From the NCBI GenBank assembly GCA_009746045.1, contig RPFO01000436.1, positions 883,127 to 947,126 of the forward strand: a DNA stretch of 64,000 nt, in the 5' to 3' direction. The DNA is from Mesostigma viride (taxonomy: Eukaryota; Streptophyta; Mesostigmatophyceae; Mesostigmatales; Mesostigmataceae). Numbering within the stretch: the first letter of the stretch is position 1; each line of letters opens with the position of its first letter. This document shows positions 10,142-21,300 of this stretch, in pieces. Made by a program: the position numbers and the translations under genes. The notes beneath the pieces were generated by a model, which made no database searches, had not been told where the DNA came from, and saw only the letters and a program-made list of their open reading frames with translations.

Positions 10142-11591
10142 CGCTTCAGCCGCCGCCTTCTTGCCCGCCCACAGCAGCTTCTTCTTCTCCTCCAGGGACT
10201 TCTTGTCGCCGCCACCCACCGCCATGCCGGCTGGCAAGAGGGGGGGGGAGGAAATGCGTCCCAGGGGGGGGAAGGAAACGCGGCGCAGGGTGAGCGGTGC
10301 AGAGGGCATGGCATAGGGAACCTAAAAAGGAGGGCAAACGGAAGGGGAACTACTTGGTTCAGTGCACGACAGGAGGCTACCCTACTTGGTGAAGGCTTTC
10401 CTGAGAAATGCATCCACCATGGCCCAACTGTGCCACAAAGTGCCAGCACAAGCATCCAAGTAGCACGCATCACGCTCGCAAGCAGCCCTTGCCAGTCCTT
10501 TGCCACCAATAGCTTCCTGCACCCCACCATTGCCTTTCGCATGCCAATTACACAGACCACGCAACCCCCCCCCCCCCCCCAAAAAAAACTAAAGTACCCT
10601 CCCTCACCGCCCATCAATAAGATAAAAAAACCTCCCTCACCGCCCATCCATAAGATAAAAAAACTCCCTCACCGCCCATCCATAAGATAAAAAACCCTCC
10701 CTCACCGCCCATCCATAAGATTAAAAAAACCCTCCCTCACCGCCCATCCTTAAGCATAACGAAAACAGCAGCACACCCCGCCCTCGCCGCCCATCCTGAA
10801 GCATAAAGAAAACAGCAGCACGACCCTCACCGCTGATCTTGGCCGCGCGCTGCATTGCCAGCTGGGCGATCGCGCTGGCGTTCTGCGCCACCGCCACCTG
10901 TCCCGCCGCCGCCTGCGCCGCCACCGCCTGCAACTGCGCCGCGCCAAACGCATGACCCGCTGCGCCGCTACCCAACGCCAATCCCGGCGCACCACCACCT
11001 GTCGCGTCGCGACTGGCCGCCATTGCAGCCAGCGCCGCCGCCTGCAACACCCCCGCGTTCACCGCCGCTGACGTCGCCACAGCGGCCGCTGGCGCGTGCA
11101 GCTCCACCCCAGAGCTGGCCGGCGCCGCCGTGGCCTCCGCGGCCGGCGAGTCGCTCCACCGGGACTTGCCCCTCTCCCTTCGCTTCCTCGACGCGGGGGC
11201 TGCTTCCTCCGCACCAGCGGCTGCTGCTGCGCTCCCTGGTGATTCTGATGCCATGCCTCCAGCAGCCGCCGCTGTGGTGGCAGCATTAGCACCAGGGGTA
11301 CTCGTGACGGCAGCAGCAGTGCTATTAATGGCACCAGCAGCACCCGCAGCAGCACCAGCCCCAGTCGCGGGAGCAGTACTCGTGGCAGCAGGAGAAGCAG
11401 CAGATAGACTAGCAGAGCCAGCTTTACCGCAGGCTAATTCTGGCGCACGCGCCGCATCCCCAGCCCCAGCCTCCCTGGCACAGGCAGGCGCGAAAACCGA
11501 TGGGTTGATCGACGAGGCCCCCTTGTCCGCGGGGAGGGGCGTCGTTGCCACGGCAGGGCCACCTGCGCGCGTGCAGGGGGTGCTGGCGGGG
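10142..11591 (-). CDS. Ala-rich protein with splicing-factor-like motif (two exons, partial)
   Basis: Two exons splice together in phase on the minus strand. The first runs from an acceptor 'CACACTTAG' (exon top 11591) to a donor GCG|GTGAGG (exon end 10831). The second is 10230-10142, ending GCG|GTGAGC. The first encodes about 250 residues of Ala-rich low-complexity sequence around 'SRKRRERGKSRWSD', which fits a U2AF-ligand motif (basic residues before Arg-Trp) as in SF1 or SF3B1. It ends 'AIAQLAMQRAAKIS'. The joined second exon gives 'GDKKSLEEKKKLLWAGKK'. Start and terminal exons were not found. The combination suggests a splicing-related nuclear protein (RSRC2/SMAP- or KHDC4-like are guesses), but I do not identify it. 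It could also be the 3' part of the NIPP1-like gene upstream. Confidence 0.45.
10585..10830 (-). repeat. Intronic minisatellite (about 34 bp) carrying donor-like sites
   Basis: Starting directly after the exon donor at 10831, seven or so units repeat on the minus strand. Most carry 'GATGGGCG' followed by 'GTGAGGGAGGG' and a T-rich 'TTTTTTATCTTATG'. Units nearest the exon carry 'TGCTGCTGTTTTC' instead. Each unit repeats the authentic junction GCG|GTGAGG, so the array looks grown from the exon-intron boundary. Confidence 0.75.
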
Positions 11592-12935
11592 CTAAGTGTG
11601 AGGTTGTTTGCGGTCGGGGGCACGGGGAGCCGCCGGGGGCGTGACGTGTGCGGATGTTAGTAGAAGCGACACGATAGGAGGGCAGGTGGGCGGCCAGGTG
11701 GGTGGCCAGGTGGGCAGACAAGCTAGGGAACCCGCTCATGTTCTGTTAGGCAGGCAAGCATTTCATCATTGCTCCTTTAACATTTGTCCAAGGGGCCCTC
11801 AACTCCCTATATACGTGTGCCTTTTCCAGCCAACACATGCGATGTAACAGCAACGCAAAATGGAAATTATACTCTTTCAAAAAAGGTTGACAATCGTGAC
11901 AGGCGGCGGCCTGCCCGGTGGGCTGCCCCGTCACACTTATGCATGGTCCAACGGGACATCGTGACAGTCACAGATAGAGGCACCGCTGTGCTGCTTGGCT
12001 TGTGCCTACTACTATCTAAACTGGCACGTTACCTGCTGCCAGGAGCGGACACACCGCACCCTTCCCACCATCCACCTCCACAACAGCCCCCTCCAATGCC
12101 CCCCTCTCGCCCCCCCCCCAAATTCCCCTCCCCCCCGGTCCCCACCCTCACAAAAAAAAAACACAAACTCGTAGGGAAGGAAGGCTCATGTATACCTGCT
12201 AAAACACGCACAGGCACCAGGCCACCCTGTAATCCACCAGACGCAACAATCCATGCCTGCACATTCGCGGGCGCTACACCCAGCCGACCCTGGACACGCG
12301 AAAGCAAGCCACCCAGCAAGCACGGCACCAGCACATACCTGGACACGCAACCAAGGAAACAAGCAAGCAACCCAGCAGGAGCAGCTACGCTGGCTCATAC
12401 CCAGGCCCATACCTGCCCAAAAACATACACCACACCGCCCACCAAACTCTATCTTTCACAACACTTCGTACTCCAACTCTGGTTTGGACCTGCACACCAG
12501 CAAGCAAGGCACCTCGCCGCCCCGCAGTCAATAGTAAAAACTAGCCACACCGTGCCTCCGCATGCAGTTAGGCCATACCTACAAACGCAAGTGGTCCACA
12601 TATGTGCACAGAAAGCGCTGCTCACCCCGTACCTGCGCACAAACAACAACCACACAATAGTCTATTCGCCAGAGTCTATACTGTGCCCCGCGACTGCCCA
12701 ACAAGAGCTCGAGGCTCATAAACTACAGAAATAGTCTATAAACCACACTTTCTCACACGCTTTGGTCTGTTCACATCTTTATACGCGCATGTGCACCGCA
12801 GTAGCCATCTCGCACGCTGGCACGATCTTGCACACCTAACTTGCCAGCACAGCACCAGCACCAAGTTCACACTCCGTACTTACTACCTCCACACGCATTA
12901 GGTCCAACAACTGTTAACTTTTCGCTGGTCCGTAC
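11592..12935 (-). other. Intron or intergenic DNA between two minus-strand gene segments
   Basis: No coding sequence is recognised. Read on the minus strand, it has several donor-like words: GCGCAG|GTACGG (about 12,632), GGGCAG|GTATGG (about 12,416), GTCCAG|GTATGT (about 12,341), TAGCAG|GTATAC (about 12,194) and AGCAG|GTAACG (about 12,031). They resemble the authentic donor CACAG|GTACGG at 12,936. At 11,688-11,725 a 'CAGGTGGGCGGC' motif is repeated three times on the plus strand. Confidence 0.4.
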
Positions 12936-13805
12936 CTGTGCAGCTGCCGGCGTCCGCCCCCTCCCCCCCCCGCACGACGTGGTATGCGCGGGTGCTAGCA
13001 CCCAGCACAAAAGGTGCCGACCGCCGCTGGCCTGCGCCCAGCAACAACTCGGCTTGTTGCGGCGCCAGGGGTTTGCCCCCCACTTTGGTCCCGTGCGCCG
13101 ACCGCAGGTCCGTCAACAGCACGCAGCCGTCACTTCGGCGGTGCAGGATGGCGGCGTGCTGGCGGCTGCGCTCGCATCGTGACGTCATTGACAGAAACCC
13201 ACTTGATGAATTCAACATGATTATATGTATACGTTGAGTTGACCAGAATGAGGCACCGGAGCATCCACAAAGGGCTGTGTGACGGTAGAAAGCAGTCCCT
13301 TTCTCCATTATGGTACCATAATGGAGAAAGGGTAGAGGAGAAATGGTGACGGAGGAAAGGGATCAGGACGGGTACCCGGCAATTGTTTATAATTTTTTGA
13401 AATTAAGGGAATGTTAGCAAGGTCGTTTTTCCCAAGAAGAGAGGGGGGGGGGGGCACTGCGAAGAAAGAAGAGGCATTGTTGCCATACCACCCTTCCAAT
13501 GGCAGTACGAGTAGGGAGTGCCAAGACACCCACGGGGCCCCCTAGTGCACACACATCCATAAGTTCTTTGAGAAGCTAGCGGTGCATCAGCCCTACCGTG
13601 GTCTATACATACTAGGCAGATCATGCGCGAGGCGTACCTGACCGAGGGGTGGTCCAACAGCACATCACAGGTTGGCGCCCGGCCCAGCGTGTAGCACTTT
13701 TTCTGGTCCAGCGGCATTTTCTCCACCACGCTTCCCTCCTTCACGATCTCTAGTGTGAAGCCGGGCTGGCTGTCTTCCGTGGCCCCCCTGGGCGGAGTAC
13801 CGCAC
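12936..13805 (-). CDS. NIPP1-like FHA-domain protein (PP1 regulator), two exons, partial
   Basis: Exon 13,805-13,638 begins after acceptor 'ATGCGGCAG' and ends GTCAG|GTACGC. Exon 13,165-12,936 begins after 'GAGCGCAG' and ends CACAG|GTACGG. They join in phase 2. Together they encode a full forkhead-associated domain: 'FTLEIVKEG', 'CYTLGRAPTCDVLLDHPSV', then 'SRQHAAILHRR', 'TDLRSAHGT' and 'VLGASTRAY'. The Gly-Arg, Ser-Arg-x-His and His-Gly-Thr residues that bind phosphothreonine are present. The 'LGASTRAY' end is characteristic of the NIPP1 (PPP1R8) branch rather than kanadaptin. Family role: nuclear scaffold that targets and inhibits protein phosphatase 1 on splicing factors. The N-terminal exon and the RVxF PP1-binding site were not located. 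Confidence 0.75.
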
Positions 13806-15374
13806 CTGCCGCATGTCAGCATGGGAGTACCCACAAGGCACTGCCGGACATGATTAGGGAAGGTAATCAGGGGCGAAAAATGCCGGATTCACATTGACAT
13901 TCCAATACATCCTACCCGTTTCTCTGTCTCCGGCCCCTCCCCGGCATTGGCCATAAACATGAAGCACACCTACCGAGCATTGAGGAATCAAACAGACACT
14001 GCAAGCGACAACGGCGTCGCTGATCGTGCTTATGCCGCTTGCACTTTGCCGGATAGCCAACTTACCAATCCGGGGGATGATATGTAGGCGGAATTTGGGC
14101 CATGTCGACACTCAATTGGAATCGGTTTGTAGTGGCCGACCCCTCGCAACGGCTTTAAGGGCAAGCCCAGACCCCGGATCAGGTCGCGCACGTCGGTACT
14201 TGTTTCAGATGAGCTCTACAAACATGATTTAATCCTAAAAATATTGAATGAAAACTGGCAGCGGTATGCTCGTTGTGCGCAAGCAAACGTGATCGCTCTT
14301 CGCAAGCACTGCAAGCCACACTTAATCCTGCCAAGGTCCACTCAATTTGACGAGATACTGTTAGTGGCTTGGTGCACACCAGATGGCTTCTCGAATATGC
14401 GGCAGCCCTTTGATGTGTGAATTTTGATCATTAGCTTCGTCTTGTGAAAAATGATTATGCGAAGCAAAAAGACGCTCCTAATTCGAGTCAGCCATCGCCG
14501 AATGGTCAGGGACTAGGTTTGTCACACGCAAGCGCTGCTTTATGCATGCACGCGCTGACGAGTGACGGGACGGTTTCCTGTCGACGCCTCAGAGGCATTA
14601 AAATCTAGCATGCAGGAGCTTCAGGTGCCTGCTTGGACCCACTTGAGATTGCGCGCCATCTTGTACAGTTCAGCCATGGACCATGGTACGGACAAACATC
14701 TCTGTGCAGCGCTGACCGTCCATATTATCACATCTCCCCTGGATTGGTAACAGAATATATAGCCTGAACCAAGAACACTCGAAACGGGTCCACTCAGAAA
14801 GTGGCTTTTCTGACCTCTGAACGAGGGCTTGGACGGTCCTGGAAGCCCTTGCCTCGCTTGGAAGTTCAACAGTAACTGGCTCAGCTCGGCGTGGGATCCA
14901 CCTGACTGACAACAGCTGACTGTTAACTGGCTCAGATGAACATATCCCATGCCCCTGGCATGGGGAGCGCACACATGGCGCGCATGCATGCAACGGCGCA
15001 CGCCCCACGATGATGGCATGCGCGAGCACGGGGCGGGGCGCTCGCTTCCTTTTTAATGAAACGTCTCGCTGCGCTGGGGGCGCCCCTCGGTTAGCATGGA
15101 GTAGGATAGATCTTGGCCGTCAGGGTTGTCCCTCCCCGGGCGGGGTATAAGCAAATTTACCTACGCTGGTAATGGCTTGCAAAAGCCATTGCCGAGGGCA
15201 CTTTATCGTGAACGGGCGGCCAGCGAAATGATGTGGTGACCAAGTGGAAAAATTAGAAACCGGCCGAGGGCAGAGGACGTAATGGCCGATAATGGTTCCT
15301 GTTAACAGCTTGGGTTTGGGACGAGGCCCACATGCTGCTAAATTCGCCATCGTCTATCAAGAGTCTCGGGTGAG
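13806..15374. other. 5' region between divergent NIPP1-like and CCR4 genes
   Basis: It should contain the upstream exon(s) of the minus-strand NIPP1-like gene and the promoters of both genes. I could not pick out a convincing first exon. The last 400 bp before the CCR4 start are GC-rich with palindromic 'GCATGCATGC'-type words near 14,985. Confidence 0.35.
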
Positions 15375-18300
15375 ATGGTGCGCGTCATCCGCGTGGGCCT
15401 TCCAAGCGAGACAGCAATTGCTGGGTGCGATCTTGCACCCTATGTCCTTTTGAGGAGACCCGATGGAACTGTGACTGATGAGGAGGTGGAGGATGCCGTC
15501 GTGGTCGATGGGTGTTACGTCAAGTCGACGTGGTAAGACATCGAAAGCGGGTAGACCCTCATGCAGTATATAGGCAAGTATGGATTGATGAAGGTGGCAC
15601 AACGGGCAGTTTTGACGAACCAGCTTTTTGAACGTTTCCGGGGCTTCTTTGTAGCGGATAGGCAGGGTTTCAAAAGTCTGTAGCATGTTGTCAGGCTTCA
15701 AAAGCCCTCGACTTGCAGGTGTATATTCGGTTCGTTTGGTCTGGCGTGCCTGCTGTTCGCGAAGGGTCGTCACGCCAGTCGAGTGGACTAGCAGCTCGGG
15801 AGGGCATTTATTCGTTTATTTGCGTCTTTATCTGTCGCGGATTATTTTTAACCTAGGTTTTTGTAATCCCCCCGTCCCCCTCCTGTTGAGTCAATATGTT
15901 GGCATGATTGCCACCATCATACCATTAGGCTGACCATCCCGTTGGGGTGCTGCGGTGGCTTCTGTATAGGTAGATATGTGGGTGGCCTAGCGGTTGTGTA
16001 ATAGGTGGCGGGGTGATGAGTGGCAGTTGCACAATAGCAACGTCCTGTCCGCTTTCTCCACCAACCCGTAGTCGTCATGAAGCCATTGGCGAGGTTCACG
16101 TCTGTTCAATACTTTATTAGATTTTTCAATACTTAATTTTTTTGTGTTTATTTTGGCTGCTTGCGGTCAGCTATGCAGGTCCTGCAGCAACGCCTGCTGA
16201 TGACAGTGTTCTTGCTGGAGAACTGTCCCTGCTCCATCCCAAATAGCGCTTTTTCTTTTTCATTCACGTTTTTGTAGTTAAAATACTTTTGGTATACATG
16301 TGCCTTTTTGTCTAAGTTTCTCTCCTTCTGGTATGCAGGTTTAGTTCCGGTAGGTGTGTCCCTGCAGGTAGTTCCTTTGCGGCAGCTATTTTCACTCAGT
16401 TTCAGCTGACCTTGTAAGCCGCAACACACAAAACCTGCTGCGGGCGCACAAGTTCTCAACAGAAATGGGGCTTGTGTACGCACCTGTATTTGTCATTCTT
16501 TGTATACACCTGACAGCATTATCCACGTATCTGTCGACCACGGCAACAGCATTGTTTCAGCCAGTACGGATATTGTTAACATCATTTTGGTAACCTTAAA
16601 TACTAGCATTACTTCGTCATTGAGACCATAACCTGGCATGTGCATAGATCCTATGAAATATGCAGTTTACTAGATATATATGTATGACTTCTCTTTCTGT
16701 GCAACGGACCACTTAAAAAAAAAAAGGTGCAATGGACCACGCCGCCATCCTGCTCCTTGTCTTATCATTGAAGGTGTTAAACCAGAACAGAAAGTCACGC
16801 TTTAATATCCATCCCAGATACCACGACTCCACTTTGTCCGTTCCTCTTCCCCCCCCTCCCCCCTCTACCTTCCCCCATAAGTTGTCGGCACCTTGGTGTT
16901 TTCTCCCCACCTTTCTTCTTGTCCCCTCCGCGCCACCTCAGAAGTCCCCACCCCTGCTTTCAAAACAGGTACAGAAGTTTTTTCTTTCTTCTCGGCCTCT
17001 GTCAGCATGTCTGCGCATCTTTTAACATCCATCGACACCCTCACCAATTCGCCCCCCTTCCCACCACCATCATCACCACCAGCGCCCCTCACCCCACCCC
17101 ACCCCACCCCACCCCCACCCCACCCACCCCCCACCCACCCCCACCCACAATGGCATTGTATTAACTTCTCTTTACGACACCACCACCGCCACAATAATAC
17201 CAGTGACCGCAACTGCCACCACAGTAACAACAACTACGCCTCCATTCCTTTTCCACCCCCTGAGACTGTACCGCAGCGATAATCTACGACACTTTAAGAC
17301 ATGTGGCAGTATGACGCTGACCGCTCTTCGTTTTACCCTCCCCCCCCCCCCCCCCCCGTGAGCAGGTACCGCAGCGCGAGCGAGCGGGGCCGCGCCGTGT
17401 GCAGCGTGCACCCAGGGGAGCGCGCGACCGTGCAGTGCATCCTGTGCATTAAAGCCGGCGTGCTGCCCCACAAGACCTACCACTGCTCGCCCAAGTGCTT
17501 TGTCGCCTCGTGGCCGCAGCACATGGCCATGCACAGCCACCCGCACAGCGGGCAGAATGGGCACCCGGGGGAGGCCGGCAAGCATGGGGACGGGGGGGGG
17601 GCGAACGCTTCCCCTTACCGCAGCTCGGGGGGCGGCAGCAGCCAGTTTGGCGCGCGGGCGAGCGTGAACAACCCGTACATGAACAGGTGAGAGAATAGAT
17701 GTGTGCCGGCATTGATCAACGCGGGCAAGTGAGAGCAGGCATCTGTATGCAAGCATGCATGAGCAAGAGAGGGTTCATGGGACAGGAACGGTGCACACGC
17801 CAGCCCCCTGTCGACTAAATTGGATAAAAAGTACAATAGAAGTATGTATAGAATGACTTCTGGCCTGCGCTGGTTGTCTCCTTGGTATTTATAGAACGAC
17901 GCTTGCATGATGCGCGCTGGTGGGAGCATGGATGGGGAAAATGGCGCCAGCATAACGCAAAATGGCCAGCATATTGGGGCGTGTGTAGAGCACTTGCTGT
18001 AGGGTGTTGTGTCTCCTAGTTTACAAGCGCCCCACTCGCGTCAGAAACGTCAGACATGAACAGGGAATGTACAAGGAAACAGGTCTAGCCATATCAAGGA
18101 AACAGGTCTAGCCATATCAAGGAAACAGGTCTAGCCATATCAAGGAAACAGGTCTAGCCGTGTCAAGGAAACAGGTCTAGCCGTGTCAAGGAAACAGATC
18201 TAGCCATATCAAGGAAACAGGTCTAGCCGTGTCAAGGAAACAGGTCTAGCCATATCAAGGAAACAGGTCTAGCAATATCAAGGAAACAGGTCTAGCAATT

Positions 18301-21300
18301 TCAAGGAAACAGGTCTAGCCGTGTCAAGGAAACAGGTCTAGCCATGTCAAGGAAATTGATTAGTTCGTGGCACAGTGCCCCATCAAGCCTCTGCAGTGCC
18401 CCCCTCATCCTGGCTTGTCACCTGGCATTTCATGTCCCCATCCCTCACCCCTCCGATTGTTAGCATGGCCCGCCCCCTCCAACTCCTGCTGGCCCTTCAC
18501 GCCCTCTTTATTCCTCAGGCCTATCGTTCTTGGCATTCCCTACCCTACTCATCCTCTCACTTCACCCCACCCACACAATCGCCCTTCTCACCGCTTGTGT
18601 CCTGCCTGACCCATCCCATCTTTGCTATGTTTCCCTCCTTCCCTGTCCCTTTGTTTCCATCCCTCGGCCCTCCTCCCCCCCCCCCCCCGCGCCCCATACC
18701 CATCCATCCCCCCCGCACCCCCCTCGCCAGCCAACCGGGCCGCTCCGCCCCCGGTGTCTCCGCGGCCCAGGCGGAGCGCGACAATGTGGACTACTGGTCA
18801 GAAGTGTCCCGCTCGCGCCACTACACGCCGACTGCGGACGACATCGGCTACCTGCTCAAGTACGAGTGCGCGGTGGTGGACGCGGCCACCAACACGGTGG
18901 TCGAGCCGGCCAACACAGTCTACACCTCGCGCGTGATCCAGGCGCCGCAGCCGCTGATCCGCCAGATGGTGCCCGTGTTCGAGCACCGCCCCGGCGACGG
19001 CATGAGCGACGTGACCTTCTCTGTCCTCTCCTTCAACGTGCTGGCAAACCTGTACGCGTCGCCCGAGCTGTACTCGTACTGCCAGCCGTGGGCGCTCGGG
19101 TGGTCGTACCGGCGCCAGAACCTGCTTCGCGAGATCCTCAACTCCAACGCCGACATCCTGTGCCTGCAGGAGGTGAGATCGCTTCACCTGTAATTGCCTG
19201 CGCATGAATCCGTTAGCCCCAGTTTTGTTTCACTAGATCCTCAACTACAACGTAGACATCCTGCCTGCAGGTGGCTTTTCCTGTTCTGGAGTACCTAATC
19301 ACTTGCCCGTTGTTAAGTTACTATACCAGTAGAGCTGCTGCACGTGATCTTTGCTTCAAATGCCAACAAATACCCTCTACCTGCGGTAGGCGAGGGGTTG
19401 TTGCTTTACGTGCCCAGGAATACGGCCCCTGCCCAACCACGCCTAACCCCCTATCGCCACAATCTATACACACACACCCCCACATTTACCCCCATCCCTA
19501 ATCACTTCCCCCCCCCCCCCCAGGTCCAAAGCGACCACTTTGAGGACTTCTTTGGCCCCGAGCTGGACAAGGCCGGGTACACGGCAGTCTACAAGAAGAA
19601 GACCGGGGAGGTGTACACCGGCACCGCATACGCGTTCGACGGCTGCGCGACCTTCTTCCGGCGCGACCGCTTTGTGCTGGTCAAGAAGTACGAGGTGGAG
19701 TTCAACAAGGCTGCGCTCTCGCTCATCGACGCGATCACGCACCCGCCCAGCAAGAAGGCCGCGCACAACCGGCTGCTCAAGGTATGTGTGTGTGTGGTGG
19801 TGAGGGGGGGGGGAGACCTACAGGGTAAGAGGGTTGGTAAATGCAGCTGGTAACCACAGCAAGAAGGCCGCGCACAACCGGCTTGCTCAAGGTGGGCAGG
19901 GGTGGCTTCGTCTCTTGCGTGATCGGTAGATCGGTATGAGAAGGTCCATTAGGGACTTTCCGGCTTAAAAAGTTTGTGGGTGCTGGTTGAGCCCGACGAG
20001 AAGGCCGCAGCGACCGGCTGCTCAAGGTGGGGGGGGGGGGGGGGGGGGGGGTATAGGGGGTAAGAGGGTTGGGGCAGGTAAACCCAGCTGGTAAACGCAG
20101 CAGGTAAACGCAGCAGGAAGGCCACACACCACCGGCATTGAAGGTGCATAGGCGGGGAAGGGGAAGGGGTGCTCCCAGGGTATAGAGGGGGCCATGTTGA
20201 GGGGGCCTAGTTGAGGGGGCCCTGTTGAGGGGCCTAGTTGAGTGGGCCGACTTGAGTGGGCCATGTTGAGGGGGCCTAATTGAGTGGGCCTATTCTAGTG
20301 GGCCTACTTGAGGGGGCCATGTTGAGGGGGTCTAGGTGAGTGGGCCTAGTTTAGTAGGGCCTGCTATGCTCGTCATGGGCGTTTTCGTGGCGTGCCACCT
20401 GGCAGGTTTCATCATTTTGTGTGCATGTGGTATACCAATGGCGTTCTCCATGACAACGTCCACTGGACAGCGTGGTGCTCGTACTGATGCTGTACATGGC
20501 ACACGTGCTGAACCCGCACCGTTGCTTAACACCTTGTGCCTGTACCACGTATGTCGTATTGATTTATTCTAACTACTGCCAGGACAATGTCGCACTCATC
20601 CTGGTGCTGGAGGCGATCGACCCACCGGACCCCGAGGCGGCTGCGGCGGGCAAGCGCCAGCTCATCTGCGTGGTGGGTGGCCTTGCCTTACACACACTAC
20701 CGTACCATGATATGATATCATGCCGTGATGATAATTATGGCATAACTATTATGGCCATGATATAATATGATGGCATAACTATTATGGCCATGATATAATA
20801 TGATGGCATAACTAATATGGCCATGATATCATACGATGGCATAACTAATATGGCCATGATATAATATGATGGCATGACGATGATTTAGGTGGCATCCGCG
20901 CCGTCAGCCGTGTGCACAGCTAGTTGCTCACTTGTGTGGGCGTCCGAGTGTCGTGGGCGTTATGGTGGCGAGCACCTGTCAGTATGGCTGCGGAGGCGTG
21001 GTAGGCACCTCCGGCAGCGCTCGTCTGCTTTGATATGAAATTACTTCGTTCAAAATTGCTTTGTTTTCATTTCAGTTTCGGCTTCGCATTAATGGTGAGC
21101 GCCTCTCTCACGCATATAAAAAATCACATCACATGGTACGCCCCTAGCGAAGCTGGTTGCTCAGCACAAATTAGTCCATTTGCTCCTCTTCTGGTGGGTG
21201 CTGCGCTGAGGACCTTCGCCCTCATGTGTACCTTGATGCCGCGCTCACTGTGATATGGAGTTTGCTTGCCCCCCTTGCCCATCGCTCACCGACTCTTGCT

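Noticed and set aside
10121-10690. 189-codon plus-strand frame
   Set aside because: It crosses the minus-strand exon and the donor-bearing array and ends in Pro-rich repeat translation.
10142-13805. Joining the Ala-rich exons and the NIPP1-like exons into one gene
   Set aside because: No RVxF motif or other NIPP1 C-terminal feature is seen in the Ala-rich part and 1.3 kb of uncharacterised DNA lies between; left as separate partial genes, though one gene remains possible.
15357-15773. 138-codon antisense frame over CCR4 exon 1
   Set aside because: It overlaps a clearly supported exon on the other strand and matches no family; it is a shadow.
18073-18348. CRISPR-like array (23-bp units); also the 27- and 31-bp arrays
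   Set aside because: Units are contiguous without spacers and lie in introns or exons of eukaryotic genes; these are minisatellites.
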